A stretch of 64,000 nucleotides of DNA. Source: Nocardia brasiliensis IFM 10847 (GTDB lineage: Bacteria; Actinomycetota; Actinomycetes; Mycobacteriales; Mycobacteriaceae). Shown piece by piece: positions 14,410 through 22,077 of this stretch; positions within the stretch are counted from its first letter, which is position 1, and each line of letters begins with the position of its first letter. The stretch is taken from positions 1 to 64,000 of the forward strand of contig NZ_BAUA01000042.1 of assembly GCF_000710915.1 (NCBI RefSeq), given 5' to 3'. The notes below the pieces were generated by a model. The model did no database searches. It was not told the DNA's origin and saw nothing but the letters and a program-made list of their open reading frames with translations. The position numbers were made by a program, and so were the translations under genes.

Positions 14410-15531
14410 GTGCCCGCCGCTGCCGCTCGCCCCGACTCGAATCAGAGTCCGGGGCGTCGTGAAGAGAGCTCAGTGCGTTCAGATGACAGCTCAGTGCGTT
14501 CAGAAGACCCCGAGCGTTCCGATGAGTCCGAGCGTTCCGATGCGTCCGCGCCACCAGACGCCGACGCCGCTGTGGCGCGCGCGGAAGACAGCCCGCCGGA
14601 AGCAGGCTCGGTGAGCGCGGGGGAGGCTCCCGCCGTGTCGAAGGAGACCGCGGCGGACGAGCAACCGGCCGCCGTGCCCACCGAACCGGTGGACGATGCG
14701 CCGATCGCCTCGGATTCACAGACCTTCCAGCGCGCCTTCAAGGACTTCCGGGTCGGCTTCGGGCAGCGCGAACTGTGGCTCTCGCTCGGCTGGCAGGACA
14801 TCAAGCAGCGGTACCGCCGTTCGGTGCTCGGCCCGTTCTGGATCACCATCGCGACGGGTGTGCAGGCTGCGGCGATCGGCCTGCTGTATTCCGCGCTGCT
14901 CGGCCAGCCGGTCAAGGACTACCTGCCGTATGTGGCGGTCGGCATCATCGTCTGGAATGTGATCAACGCGAGCATTCTCGAGGGCTCCGATGTCTTCATC
15001 GCCAACGAGGGACTGATCAAACAGCTGCCGTCGGCGCTGAGCGTGCACGTCTATCGCCTGGTCTGGCGGCAGTTGCTGTTCTTCGCGCACAACATGCTGA
15101 TCTATTTCGTGGTGCTCGTCGCGTTCGGCGTGTGGGAAAAACTGCACTGGACCGCGATATTCGCGATTCCGGCCCTGGGACTGCTGTTCCTCAACGCGAT
15201 GTGGGTGTCGATCGTGTTCGGCATCTTCAGCACGCGCTACCGCGATATCGCGCCGATCCTCGGCAGCCTCACGCTGATGCTGTTCGTGCTGACCCCGGTG
15301 ATGTGGAATACCAAGAGCCTCGAGGCGCAGGGCGGACAGGTCAGCGAGCGCGCGAAACTGGCCGAGATCGTGCCGACGTTCCACTACCTGGAGATCATCC
15401 GCGCCCCGCTGCTCGGCGACGACCAGCACCTGTATCACTGGCTGATCGTCGGCGCCATCACGGTGGTCGGCTGGATCGTCGCCATCTTCGCGATGAAGCA
15501 ATTCCGTTCGCGCGTGCCGTACTGGGTTTAG
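14410..15531 (+). CDS. wzm: ABC-2 permease of the galactan exporter (Wzm)
   Basis: A membrane subunit with six predicted helices in its C-terminal 260 residues. It begins with the Wzm/TagG-type amphipathic region (ELWLSLGWQDIKQRYRRS) and ends RSRVPYWV. With Wzt it moves lipid-linked galactan from cytoplasm to periplasm (Rv3783 homologue). The first ~110 residues are disordered and Ser/Glu/Asp-rich with short tandem repeats. The start is uncertain: GTG 14410 is chosen, but the frame is open from 14362 and other GTG codons exist downstream. It lies 10 bp before wzt. Confidence 0.88.
   Translation: MPAAAARPDSNQSPGRREESSVRSDDSSVRSEDPERSDESERSDASAPPDADAAVARAEDSPPEAGSVSAGEAPAVSKETAADEQPAAVPTEPVDDAPIASDSQTFQRAFKDFRVGFGQRELWLSLGWQDIKQRYRRSVLGPFWITIATGVQAAAIGLLYSALLGQPVKDYLPYVAVGIIVWNVINASILEGSDVFIANEGLIKQLPSALSVHVYRLVWRQLLFFAHNMLIYFVVLVAFGVWEKLHWTAIFAIPALGLLFLNAMWVSIVFGIFSTRYRDIAPILGSLTLMLFVLTPVMWNTKSLEAQGGQVSERAKLAEIVPTFHYLEIIRAPLLGDDQHLYHWLIVGAITVVGWIVAIFAMKQFRSRVPYWV
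14467..14547 (+). repeat. Short in-frame tandem repeats in the wzm N-terminus
   Basis: AGCTCAGTGCGTTCAGA occurs at 14467 and 14488 (period 21), and GAGCGTTCCGATGNGTCC occurs at 14512 and 14530 (period 18). Both periods are codon multiples and encode SSVRSD- and ERSDES-like units, so the disordered tail could vary in length between strains without a frameshift. Confidence 0.75.
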
Positions 15532-15541
15532 GAGCGGATCG

Positions 15542-16381
15542 ATGACCGAGCATGTGAGTATCGAAACCCGCCAGGCCTGGGTCGAATTCCCGATCTTCGA
15601 CGCGAAATCGCGGTCGCTGAAAAAGGCGTTCCTCGGCAAGGCCGGCGGCGCGATCGGGCGCAACAAATCCGATGTGGTGGTGGTCGAGGCGCTGCGCGAC
15701 ATCACGCTGTCGCTGAAGGAAGGCGACAAGGTCGGCCTGGTCGGGCACAACGGCGCGGGCAAATCGACACTGCTGCGGCTGCTTTCGGGCATCTACGAAC
15801 CGTCGCGCGGCAGCGCGCGCATCCGCGGCCGGGTGGCGCCGGTGTTCGACCTCGGCGTCGGCATGGACCCGGAGATCTCCGGGTACGAGAACATCATCAT
15901 CCGTGGCCTTTTCCTCGGGCAGACGCGCAAGCAGATGCTGTCCAAGATCGATGAGATCGCCGATTTCACCGATCTCGGCGAATACCTGTCCATGCCGCTG
16001 CGCACCTACTCCACCGGTATGCGGGTCCGCCTCGCCATGGGCGTGGTCACCTCGATCGATCCCGAGATTCTGCTGCTCGACGAGGGCATCGGCGCGGTGG
16101 ACGCCGAATTCATGAAGAAAGCTCGGCTGCGCCTGCAGCAATTGGTGGCCCGATCGGGCATCCTGGTATTCGCCAGCCATTCCAACGAATTTCTCGCCCA
16201 ACTCTGCGATACCGCGCTGTGGATCGATCACGGCGAGATCCGTTTGCGCGGCGGTATCGAAGAAGTGGTGCGAGCCTATGAAGGTCCGGACGCGGGCAAC
16301 CACGTCGCGACCGTGCTGCGCGAACTGGAAGCCGAACGGGCCATGGAAAACGGACGAGAACTGGAGCGGAACCAGGTATGA
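15542..16381 (+). CDS. wzt: ABC transporter ATPase of the galactan exporter (Wzt)
   Basis: A 279-aa nucleotide-binding subunit with Walker A GHNGAGKST (68-76), signature YSTGMRVRLAMG, Walker B EILLLDEGIGAVD and a downstream H-loop histidine in FASHSNEF. It powers export of polyprenyl-linked galactan through Wzm (Rv3781 homologue). It lacks the large C-terminal carbohydrate-binding domain of some O-antigen Wzt proteins. AGGAG precedes the start, and the stop overlaps glfT1 by ATGA. Confidence 0.93.
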   Translation: MTEHVSIETRQAWVEFPIFDAKSRSLKKAFLGKAGGAIGRNKSDVVVVEALRDITLSLKEGDKVGLVGHNGAGKSTLLRLLSGIYEPSRGSARIRGRVAPVFDLGVGMDPEISGYENIIIRGLFLGQTRKQMLSKIDEIADFTDLGEYLSMPLRTYSTGMRVRLAMGVVTSIDPEILLLDEGIGAVDAEFMKKARLRLQQLVARSGILVFASHSNEFLAQLCDTALWIDHGEIRLRGGIEEVVRAYEGPDAGNHVATVLRELEAERAMENGRELERNQV

Positions 16382-17424
16382 GTGAGCCGACCGGGCAGGA
16401 CACCCCGATCGAGACAGGGGCGGCCGCCCAGGTCGACTCCGCATCGCAGACGCCCGGTGCCCCCGCCGCGGAACCCGCAGTGGGCAACTCCGATTCGAGC
16501 GCGGTGACCCCCGCGGGCACCGGACCGGACGCGCGCATCGTCGCCGTGGTGGTCACGCACAAGCGTCGCGAACTGCTCGCCGAGTCGCTGAAAGTCATTG
16601 CCTCCCAGTCACGTCCGGTAGACCACCTGATCGTGATCGACAACGCCAACGAGGCCGAGGTGGCCGAGCTGGTCCGCGATCAGCCGATCGAGTCCACCTA
16701 CCTCGGTTCGGCGCACAACCTCGGTGGCGCAGGCGGTTTCGCACTCGGCATGCTGCACGCGCTGAGCATGGGCGCGGACTGGGTCTGGCTGGCCGACGAC
16801 GACGGCCGCCCCGACGGCGCGGAAGTGCTTGCCACCCTGCTGGATTGCGCGCGCCGGCACGGACTCGTCGAGGTGTCCCCGGTGGTGTGCGATATCGACG
16901 AACCGGACCGGCTGGCCTTCCCACTGCGCCGCGGCGTGGTGTGGCGGCGGCTGCGCTCCGAACTCGGCGACGAGGATTTCCTGCCCGGGATCGCGTCGCT
17001 GTTCAACGGTGCGCTGATCTCCGCCAAGGCCGTCGACGTGATCGGCGTGCCCGACCTGCGGCTGTTCGTGCGCGGCGACGAGGTCGAGGTGCATCGCCGG
17101 CTGGTGCGCTCCGGACTGCCGTTCGGCACCTGTCTGCAGACCGCGTACCTGCATCCCAACGGCGCCGCGGAATTCAAGCCGATCCTCGGCGGGCGGATGC
17201 ACACCCAGTACCCCGACGACCCGGTCAAGCGCTACTTCACCTATCGCAACCGCGGCTACCTGATGTCCCAGCCCGGCATGCGCAAGCTGCTGCCGCAGGA
17301 ATGGATCCGCTTCTCCTGGTTCTTCCTGGTCACCCGCCGCGACCCGGCCGGTCTGCGCGAATGGTTCCACCTGCGTTCGCTGGGCAGGCACGAGCAGTTC
17401 GGTAAACCGGACGCACGCGGGTAG
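16378..17424 (+). CDS. glfT1: Galactofuranosyltransferase GlfT1
   Basis: A 348-aa GT2 enzyme with nucleotide-sugar motif VVVTHKRRELLAESL and metal-binding LADDDG (Asp140-142). GlfT1 adds the first two galactofuranose residues to the rhamnosyl-GlcNAc-PP-decaprenol linker (Rv3782). The first ~50 residues are a low-complexity Ala/Pro/Ser extension. It is the last gene of wzm-wzt-glfT1, coupled to wzt by overlap, which places the initiating transferase beside the exporter as in mycobacteria. Confidence 0.93.
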   Translation: MSEPTGQDTPIETGAAAQVDSASQTPGAPAAEPAVGNSDSSAVTPAGTGPDARIVAVVVTHKRRELLAESLKVIASQSRPVDHLIVIDNANEAEVAELVRDQPIESTYLGSAHNLGGAGGFALGMLHALSMGADWVWLADDDGRPDGAEVLATLLDCARRHGLVEVSPVVCDIDEPDRLAFPLRRGVVWRRLRSELGDEDFLPGIASLFNGALISAKAVDVIGVPDLRLFVRGDEVEVHRRLVRSGLPFGTCLQTAYLHPNGAAEFKPILGGRMHTQYPDDPVKRYFTYRNRGYLMSQPGMRKLLPQEWIRFSWFFLVTRRDPAGLREWFHLRSLGRHEQFGKPDARG

Positions 17425-17507
17425 AGCGCGGATTTATTCGGTTGCGTGCCCTCGGCGCGCATGCGATGGTGAGGACCAACTGCGAGAGAGACGAGGAGGT
17501 GTGGACC

Positions 17508-17597
17508 GTGGCTAGGACTGTTCGGATTGCCGTGCCCGGACGAGCTGTGCGCATGCACGCCGCCACACGGACCTCCGCCCTCATCTCCAGTCGCTGA
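17508..17597 (+). CDS. 29-aa leader-like small ORF upstream of rsgA
   Basis: A GTG-initiated frame of 30 codons sits eight bases after a perfect GAGGAGG (17493-17499), the best ribosome-binding site in the neighbourhood. The peptide is basic (VARTVRIAVPGRAVRMHAAT). It ends 42 bp before the rsgA ATG, which has no such site. The layout resembles a regulatory leader peptide. I know of no described family, and the small size leaves doubt. Confidence 0.45.
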   Translation: MARTVRIAVPGRAVRMHAATRTSALISSR

Positions 17598-17639
17598 GTC
17601 CGGTACGGGCTCGGTGCCCGACGAAGGATTCCCTCCATC

Positions 17640-18686
17640 ATGGTCGAGTACGACCTTCTTGTCCCTTACGGCTGGACCGAAGCCGTAGCCGAGGAATACG
17701 CCGCGCTGATCGAAGAGAACTGCGTGCCCGCCCGAGTGATTCGGATGGACCGCAGCGAATGTGATGTCGCGACACCCACCGGGCTCGCGCGAGCCCGCTG
17801 CCCACGAGCCGACGCCGAGGTCAGCGGGTTGTGCACCGGTGACTGGGTGAGCATCGACGCCGACTCCGCGGTCCGGCGACTGCTGCCGCGCCGATCGGTG
17901 ATCATGCGATCCTCGGTCTCCGGCCGATCCCACGGGCAGGTGCTGGCCGCCAATGTCGACACGGTACTGATCTGCACGGCGGCCGACGCCGATGTCGATC
18001 TCGGGCGGATCGAACGGATGCTCGCGCTGGCTTGGGAGAGCAACGCCCAACCGGTCGTCCTGCTCACCAAAGCCGATGCGGCAGTGGATATTCCGCTCGA
18101 CGCGGTGCAGGCCGTAGCGCCCGGCGCCACGGTGCTCGCGGTGAGCGCCGAGACCGGGGCAGGGGTGGATGTGCTCACCGCGGTACTCGACGGGACGGTC
18201 GCGCTGATCGGTCCGTCCGGTGCGGGGAAATCCACTCTCGCCAATGCGCTGCTCGGCCAAGAAGTGTTCGCCACCAACGCCGTTCGCACCGCGGACAAGA
18301 AGGGCCGGCACACCACCGTGCATCGGGAGCTGCGGCCGCTGCCCAACGGCGGCACGCTCATCGATACACCGGGACTGCGCGGGATCGGCCTGTGGGATGC
18401 CGCCGAAGGTATCGAGAAGACCTTCAGCGATATCGAATCCCTGGCCGCACAATGCCGTTTCGGCGATTGCGCGCACAACGGTGAGCCCGGTTGCGCGGTA
18501 CTGGCGGCCATCGACAGCGGCGAGCTGACCCAGCGCCGGTTCGACAGCTATCGGAAGCTGGCCAAAGAGAACGCCTGGATGGCGGCGCGCACCGACCGGC
18601 GGTTGCAGGCGGAACGCCATCGCCAATGGCGGGAGATCACCAAACAGCAGCGGCAGATCTATCGGGAGCGCGGGTCGCGCCGCTGA
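17640..18686 (+). CDS. rsgA: Ribosome small-subunit-dependent GTPase RsgA
   Basis: A 348-aa circularly permuted GTPase with motifs in the order G4 (LLTKAD), G1 (GPSGAGKST), G3 (DTPGLRG). A C-terminal zinc site follows (CRFGDCAHNGEPGC), then a basic helical tail. An N-terminal OB-like region precedes the G domain. RsgA checks and releases factors during late 30S maturation. ATG 17640 is used; no strong Shine-Dalgarno is seen, so translation may depend on the upstream small ORF. Confidence 0.9.
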   Translation: MVEYDLLVPYGWTEAVAEEYAALIEENCVPARVIRMDRSECDVATPTGLARARCPRADAEVSGLCTGDWVSIDADSAVRRLLPRRSVIMRSSVSGRSHGQVLAANVDTVLICTAADADVDLGRIERMLALAWESNAQPVVLLTKADAAVDIPLDAVQAVAPGATVLAVSAETGAGVDVLTAVLDGTVALIGPSGAGKSTLANALLGQEVFATNAVRTADKKGRHTTVHRELRPLPNGGTLIDTPGLRGIGLWDAAEGIEKTFSDIESLAAQCRFGDCAHNGEPGCAVLAAIDSGELTQRRFDSYRKLAKENAWMAARTDRRLQAERHRQWREITKQQRQIYRERGSRR

Positions 18687-18771
18687 ACAGTGGCCGGGCG
18701 GGTGGTGCAGTCGGCGATCGGCGCCACCCGCCCGTCGTCCTGTCGTAGGAGAGGAAGTTCACGCACTACCC

Positions 18772-18791
18772 CTATGCAACTGGTTGCATAG
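18772..18791. promoter_or_regulatory. Perfect palindromic operator upstream of the SDR gene
   Basis: CTATGCAACTGGTTGCATAG is a 9-bp perfect inverted repeat around TG, 80 bp before the SDR start. The CTATGC/GCATAG half-sites resemble MarR/TetR-type operators. A related site (CTAATGCGGTTGCATAG) lies at 34682-34698 beside a MarR gene, so the same regulator may act on both. Confidence 0.65.
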
Positions 18792-18870
18792 TAATGGGGG
18801 TTACGCTTAGTGTGCGAAGTGCGGAAGGCCGCGGGGCCCACCTGCGGCATGGACGACAGGAGCAGGTCAC

Positions 18871-19722
18871 ATGACGGAATCGGGATCGAAGCCGCTCGCG
18901 GGCGCGACGATGATCATGTCCGGCGGTAGCCGGGGCATCGGCTTGGAAATCGCCAAGCGGGCGGCGGCCGACGGCGCGAACATCACGCTGATCGCCAAGA
19001 CCGATCAGCCGCATCCGAAGCTGCCCGGCACCATCCATACCGCCGCGGCGGAGCTCGAGCAGGCCGGCGGCCAGGTGCTGCCGTTCGTCGGCGACGTGCG
19101 CAGCGACGAATCGGTCGCGGAGGCGGTCCGGCAGACCGTGGAGCGGTTCGGCGGCATCGATATCGTGGTGAACAACGCGTCGGCGATCGACCTGTCCCCC
19201 ACCGATCTGCTGCCGATGAAGAAGTACGACCTCATGCAGGACATCAACTGCCGCGGCAGCTTCCTGCTCGCCAAGCTGAGCATCCCGCACCTGCGCGCGT
19301 CGGCGGCGGCGGGGCGCAACCCGCACATCCTCACCCTCTCGCCGCCGCTCAACCTCGACCCCAAGTGGGCAGGCGCGTCGCTCGGCTACACCATCGCCAA
19401 GTACGGAATGTCGCTCACCACACTGGGTTTGGCGGAGGAACTGAAGAACGACGGCATCGGCGTCAACTCGCTGTGGCCGCGCACCACGATCGCCACCGCA
19501 GCGGTCAAGAACCTGCTCGGCGGCGAAGAAATGATCGCCACCTCACGCACCCCCGACATCTATGCCGACGCCGCCTATCTCGTCCTCACCTCCCCCGCCA
19601 AAGACACCTCCGGCAACTTCTTCATCGATGACGACGTCCTCGCCGCCCACGGCATCACCGACCTCGACAAATACCGCGTAGTCCCCGGCGACGGCCCCCT
19701 CACCACCGACCTCTTCCTCTGA
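18871..19722 (+). CDS. Short-chain dehydrogenase/reductase (HSDL2-like)
   Basis: A 283-aa SDR with cofactor motif SGGSRGIGLEIAKRA (TGxxxGxG-type), the NNASA motif, and a YTIAK catalytic Tyr/Lys pair. It resembles hydroxysteroid dehydrogenase-like protein 2 but lacks an SCP2 domain. The substrate is unknown, probably a lipid or steroid-type hydroxyl. It stands alone between rsgA and a strong terminator, with a palindromic operator upstream, so it is probably ligand-regulated. Confidence 0.88.
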   Translation: MTESGSKPLAGATMIMSGGSRGIGLEIAKRAAADGANITLIAKTDQPHPKLPGTIHTAAAELEQAGGQVLPFVGDVRSDESVAEAVRQTVERFGGIDIVVNNASAIDLSPTDLLPMKKYDLMQDINCRGSFLLAKLSIPHLRASAAAGRNPHILTLSPPLNLDPKWAGASLGYTIAKYGMSLTTLGLAEELKNDGIGVNSLWPRTTIATAAVKNLLGGEEMIATSRTPDIYADAAYLVLTSPAKDTSGNFFIDDDVLAAHGITDLDKYRVVPGDGPLTTDLFL

Positions 19723-19733
19723 CGCACCTCCCC

Positions 19734-19774
19734 GGCCACCTTCAGCCCGCAACCCAAGCTGAAGGTGGCCTTTC
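19734..19774 (+). terminator. Intrinsic terminator after the SDR gene
   Basis: GGCCACCTTCAGC (19734-19746) pairs perfectly with 19758-19770 across an 11-base loop and is followed by TTTC. It lies 11 bp after the SDR stop and separates it from the WXG100 operon. Confidence 0.75.
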
Positions 19775-19821
19775 GGTGGTTATGCTCTCAGCACTGCCGT
19801 GGTACGGGGAGGGACACAACC

Positions 19822-20136
19822 ATGACGACAGGCGATACGCCGATGCAGGCGGTGCCGGATGAGGTGAAGGCGATCGGCAAGTTCGCCTACGACATCGCAG
19901 AGCAGCTGAAATCAGGCTCGACCGCATTGGATCGGGAAGTGCAGGCACTGTTCAGCACTTGGAAGGGCAGCGCCGCCGACGGCTACCGCACTGGGTGGGA
20001 TGAAATGCAGGACGGCGCTATGCAGGCGTGGGACGCGCTCACCGAGCTGGCGGCGAAACTCGGTTTCAGTGCATCGACGCTGCAAGAGCGGGACGAGACG
20101 AACGCCTCGTCGATCAGCTCGTTGCGATTGGACTGA
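19822..20136 (+). CDS. WXG100-family protein 1 of a type VII toxin module
   Basis: A 104-aa helical hairpin protein with the WXG motif as W47-K-G49 (FSTWKGSAAD) between two amphipathic helices. A YRTGWDE sequence follows. WXG100 proteins are substrates or chaperones of the ESX/type VII machinery. ATG 19822 follows GGGAGGGA. It is the first gene of a four-gene run: a second WXG100 protein, a toxin and an immunity gene. It probably pairs with the next product as a carrier dimer. Confidence 0.82.
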   Translation: MTTGDTPMQAVPDEVKAIGKFAYDIAEQLKSGSTALDREVQALFSTWKGSAADGYRTGWDEMQDGAMQAWDALTELAAKLGFSASTLQERDETNASSISSLRLD

Positions 20137-20140
20137 TGAC

Positions 20141-20440
20141 ATGACCTCGGAATTTCATTTCGATCTCGAGCACATCGACCAGGTGACCGCACGCGCCCGT
20201 GGCTTCAAGGAGTTCTTCGCCGACCAACTCGAGCAGTTGGAAAGCCGCGTGCAGGGCGTCGTCCAGAGCGGGCAGTGGACCGGCGCGGCGGCGACAGCCT
20301 ATGCCGAGGAACATCGAGACTGGATGGCCGGAGCCCGTGAACTCCTCGACGGACTGGCACAGATGGAGCAGGCGGCACAGGCCGCGCACGATTCGTACGC
20401 AGCGGCGATCGAAGTCAACGTGCGAATGACAGGGGGCTGA
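20141..20440 (+). CDS. WXG100-family protein 2 of a type VII toxin module
   Basis: A 99-aa helical hairpin with W46-T-G48 in SGQWTGAAA. The C-terminal helix includes YAEEHRDW, which resembles the YxxxD/E secretion signal. It starts four bases after the first WXG100 stop and ends one base before the toxin start, so all are co-expressed. A heterodimer with the 19822 product is likely, by analogy with EsxA/EsxB and with toxin-dedicated WXG100 pairs. Confidence 0.82.
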   Translation: MTSEFHFDLEHIDQVTARARGFKEFFADQLEQLESRVQGVVQSGQWTGAAATAYAEEHRDWMAGARELLDGLAQMEQAAQAAHDSYAAAIEVNVRMTGG

Positions 20441-20441
20441 C

Positions 20442-21692
20442 ATGGTCGGCGTCGCACCACAGACCTACTACACCGCCGCGGATGCCTGCTACAAGCTCTC
20501 GAAGGAGTTCCAAGCGGCCTACAACCCGCTACAGACGGCATTGCTCGAAACCGGCGGGATGGCCGGCAATTACCAGGCGGCGAAGGCCTGGTCGCAGAGC
20601 TATGACGAGCGCGGTGGCGCCTTCACCACTGCGGCAACCGGATTCGCCAGGGCGCTGACGCATTTCGGCGACATCCTCATCGCGTCCGGATACAACTGGG
20701 AGTGCGCCGACTATGCGGCCAATCGTGACCCGAACAAGGGCGTCGGTCCTGCCTGTCCGCGGCAAATTCCTTCCGAATTGCCTTACGGCGCTGCGGTTGT
20801 CGTCGGCGTCGCGTCGTCGCGAGACAACGGCCCCGGATTGCAGACCGAATTTCCCGAGCTGTACGAGAAGATCACGGCCAAGCTCGCGGGCGGCGAGGTC
20901 CCCAACGGTGACACCGCAAAGCTGGAGAAGGCCGCCAAAGCCTGGAAAACCTTTGCCGAGGACGACACGATCTTCGCCGCGCAGACTCGCCTGCGAGTCG
21001 TCGCCGACGGCTTGGCCAAGTTCGACGCACCCGACATCCCGAACCTGACCCAACACCTCCGGACACTCGCCACCAATGCAGGCGAAATCAAGCTGGCCGC
21101 GGACGATCTCGCGGCGACGACCGGCAAACACCATGTCGCGCTCGCAGGACTGCACTCCGACATCAACACCCAGGTAGCCGCGACTCTGGTCGTCGCATCG
21201 GTCGTGATCGCCGTGACCTGCGTGTGGATTCGTAATCCCCGCGCGGCGACAGTGGAAGGTCCCGCTCTCGACTCCGCGGCGACGGCGATCGCCGGAGTGA
21301 TCGGCACGTTCGTGAGCGGATTGGCCGGAATCCAATTCAGCACTGCGGCATTGGCCGCCACCGCACTGGCCGCCATCACCGGACTGACCATCCTGTCGAT
21401 CGCAGGCGATACGACGTTCAATTCGAACTACAAGCCGCCTGCCAACGCGTACGACCCCAATGGGCCCAAAGCGCCGGGGCGACCGGGCGAAGCCGAGGGA
21501 TTCGTGTCACCGAAGGACGGTGACAAGTGGGTGCCCAACCCGAACGGCAAGGGCTCCGGCTGGCTTGATGCCGATGGGCGCGTGTGGGTTCCGACAGGAC
21601 AGGGCTCGACCGCGCACGGCGGGCCACACTGGGACGTCCAGGAGAAGAAAGGCGGTTATACGAACGTGTATCCGGGTGGGAAGTCGCGATGA
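20442..21692 (+). CDS. Type VII-linked polymorphic toxin with Ntox37-like C-terminal domain
   Basis: A 416-aa protein. The first ~230 residues are helical and WXG/LXG-like, and hydrophobic stretches follow (about 247-265 and 283-325). The C-terminal ~60 residues carry a pattern I associate with polymorphic toxin type 37: KDGDKWVPNPNGKGSGW, then HGGPHWDVQ and GGYTNVYPGG, a probable nuclease with conserved His/Asp. It is likely exported with the WXG100 pair and acts in competitor cells. The stop overlaps the immunity gene by ATGA. The toxin-class assignment rests on memory of the family. Confidence 0.75.
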   Translation: MVGVAPQTYYTAADACYKLSKEFQAAYNPLQTALLETGGMAGNYQAAKAWSQSYDERGGAFTTAATGFARALTHFGDILIASGYNWECADYAANRDPNKGVGPACPRQIPSELPYGAAVVVGVASSRDNGPGLQTEFPELYEKITAKLAGGEVPNGDTAKLEKAAKAWKTFAEDDTIFAAQTRLRVVADGLAKFDAPDIPNLTQHLRTLATNAGEIKLAADDLAATTGKHHVALAGLHSDINTQVAATLVVASVVIAVTCVWIRNPRAATVEGPALDSAATAIAGVIGTFVSGLAGIQFSTAALAATALAAITGLTILSIAGDTTFNSNYKPPANAYDPNGPKAPGRPGEAEGFVSPKDGDKWVPNPNGKGSGWLDADGRVWVPTGQGSTAHGGPHWDVQEKKGGYTNVYPGGKSR

Positions 21693-21994
21693 GCGGGGTA
21701 GGCGAGGTGGTGGTCGAGGCTACCGGGGTTACCTATTATTCGGCGCTGGATGAGGCCGGGTTCTTCGGGTGGCTCGACCGGATTCGGTGTGTGGCGTCTT
21801 ATCGTGGGGAACTGCGCACGCTGTATTTGACGGTACGGCTCGGGGCGGCGGACGAGGACGGGTTGCGGGAACTCGTTGCGCTGTATCGGCGATACGACAT
21901 AGATCTGAAGCAGTTGCGGGTTCTCGACGCCGAGCGCGTGGGACCTTGGTTCAGCGACCCTGAACGCTGGTGGCATGCGGACGTTTTCGGGTAG
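21689..21994 (+). CDS. Probable immunity protein for the adjacent toxin
   Basis: A 101-aa cytoplasmic protein, acidic overall, with no signal peptide or membrane helix. Its ATG overlaps the toxin stop by four bases, the usual layout of toxin-immunity pairs. I do not recognise a named immunity family. The role is inferred from size, charge and position. It is the last gene before a bidirectional terminator. Confidence 0.65.
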   Translation: MSGVGEVVVEATGVTYYSALDEAGFFGWLDRIRCVASYRGELRTLYLTVRLGAADEDGLRELVALYRRYDIDLKQLRVLDAERVGPWFSDPERWWHADVFG

Positions 21995-22028
21995 CGAGGG
22001 ATCGAGACCCGGCGTCGGCGCCGGAACG

Positions 22029-22068
22029 ACCGCGAGCCGCCCGGCACGGGTGCGGGGCGGCTCGCGGT
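22029..22068. terminator. Bidirectional terminator between the immunity gene and glfT2
   Basis: A perfect 14-bp stem (22029-22042 with 22055-22068, ACCGCGAGCCGCCC) encloses a 12-base loop and lies between two convergent stop codons. Confidence 0.65.
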
Positions 22069-22077
22069 GGGTGCAGT

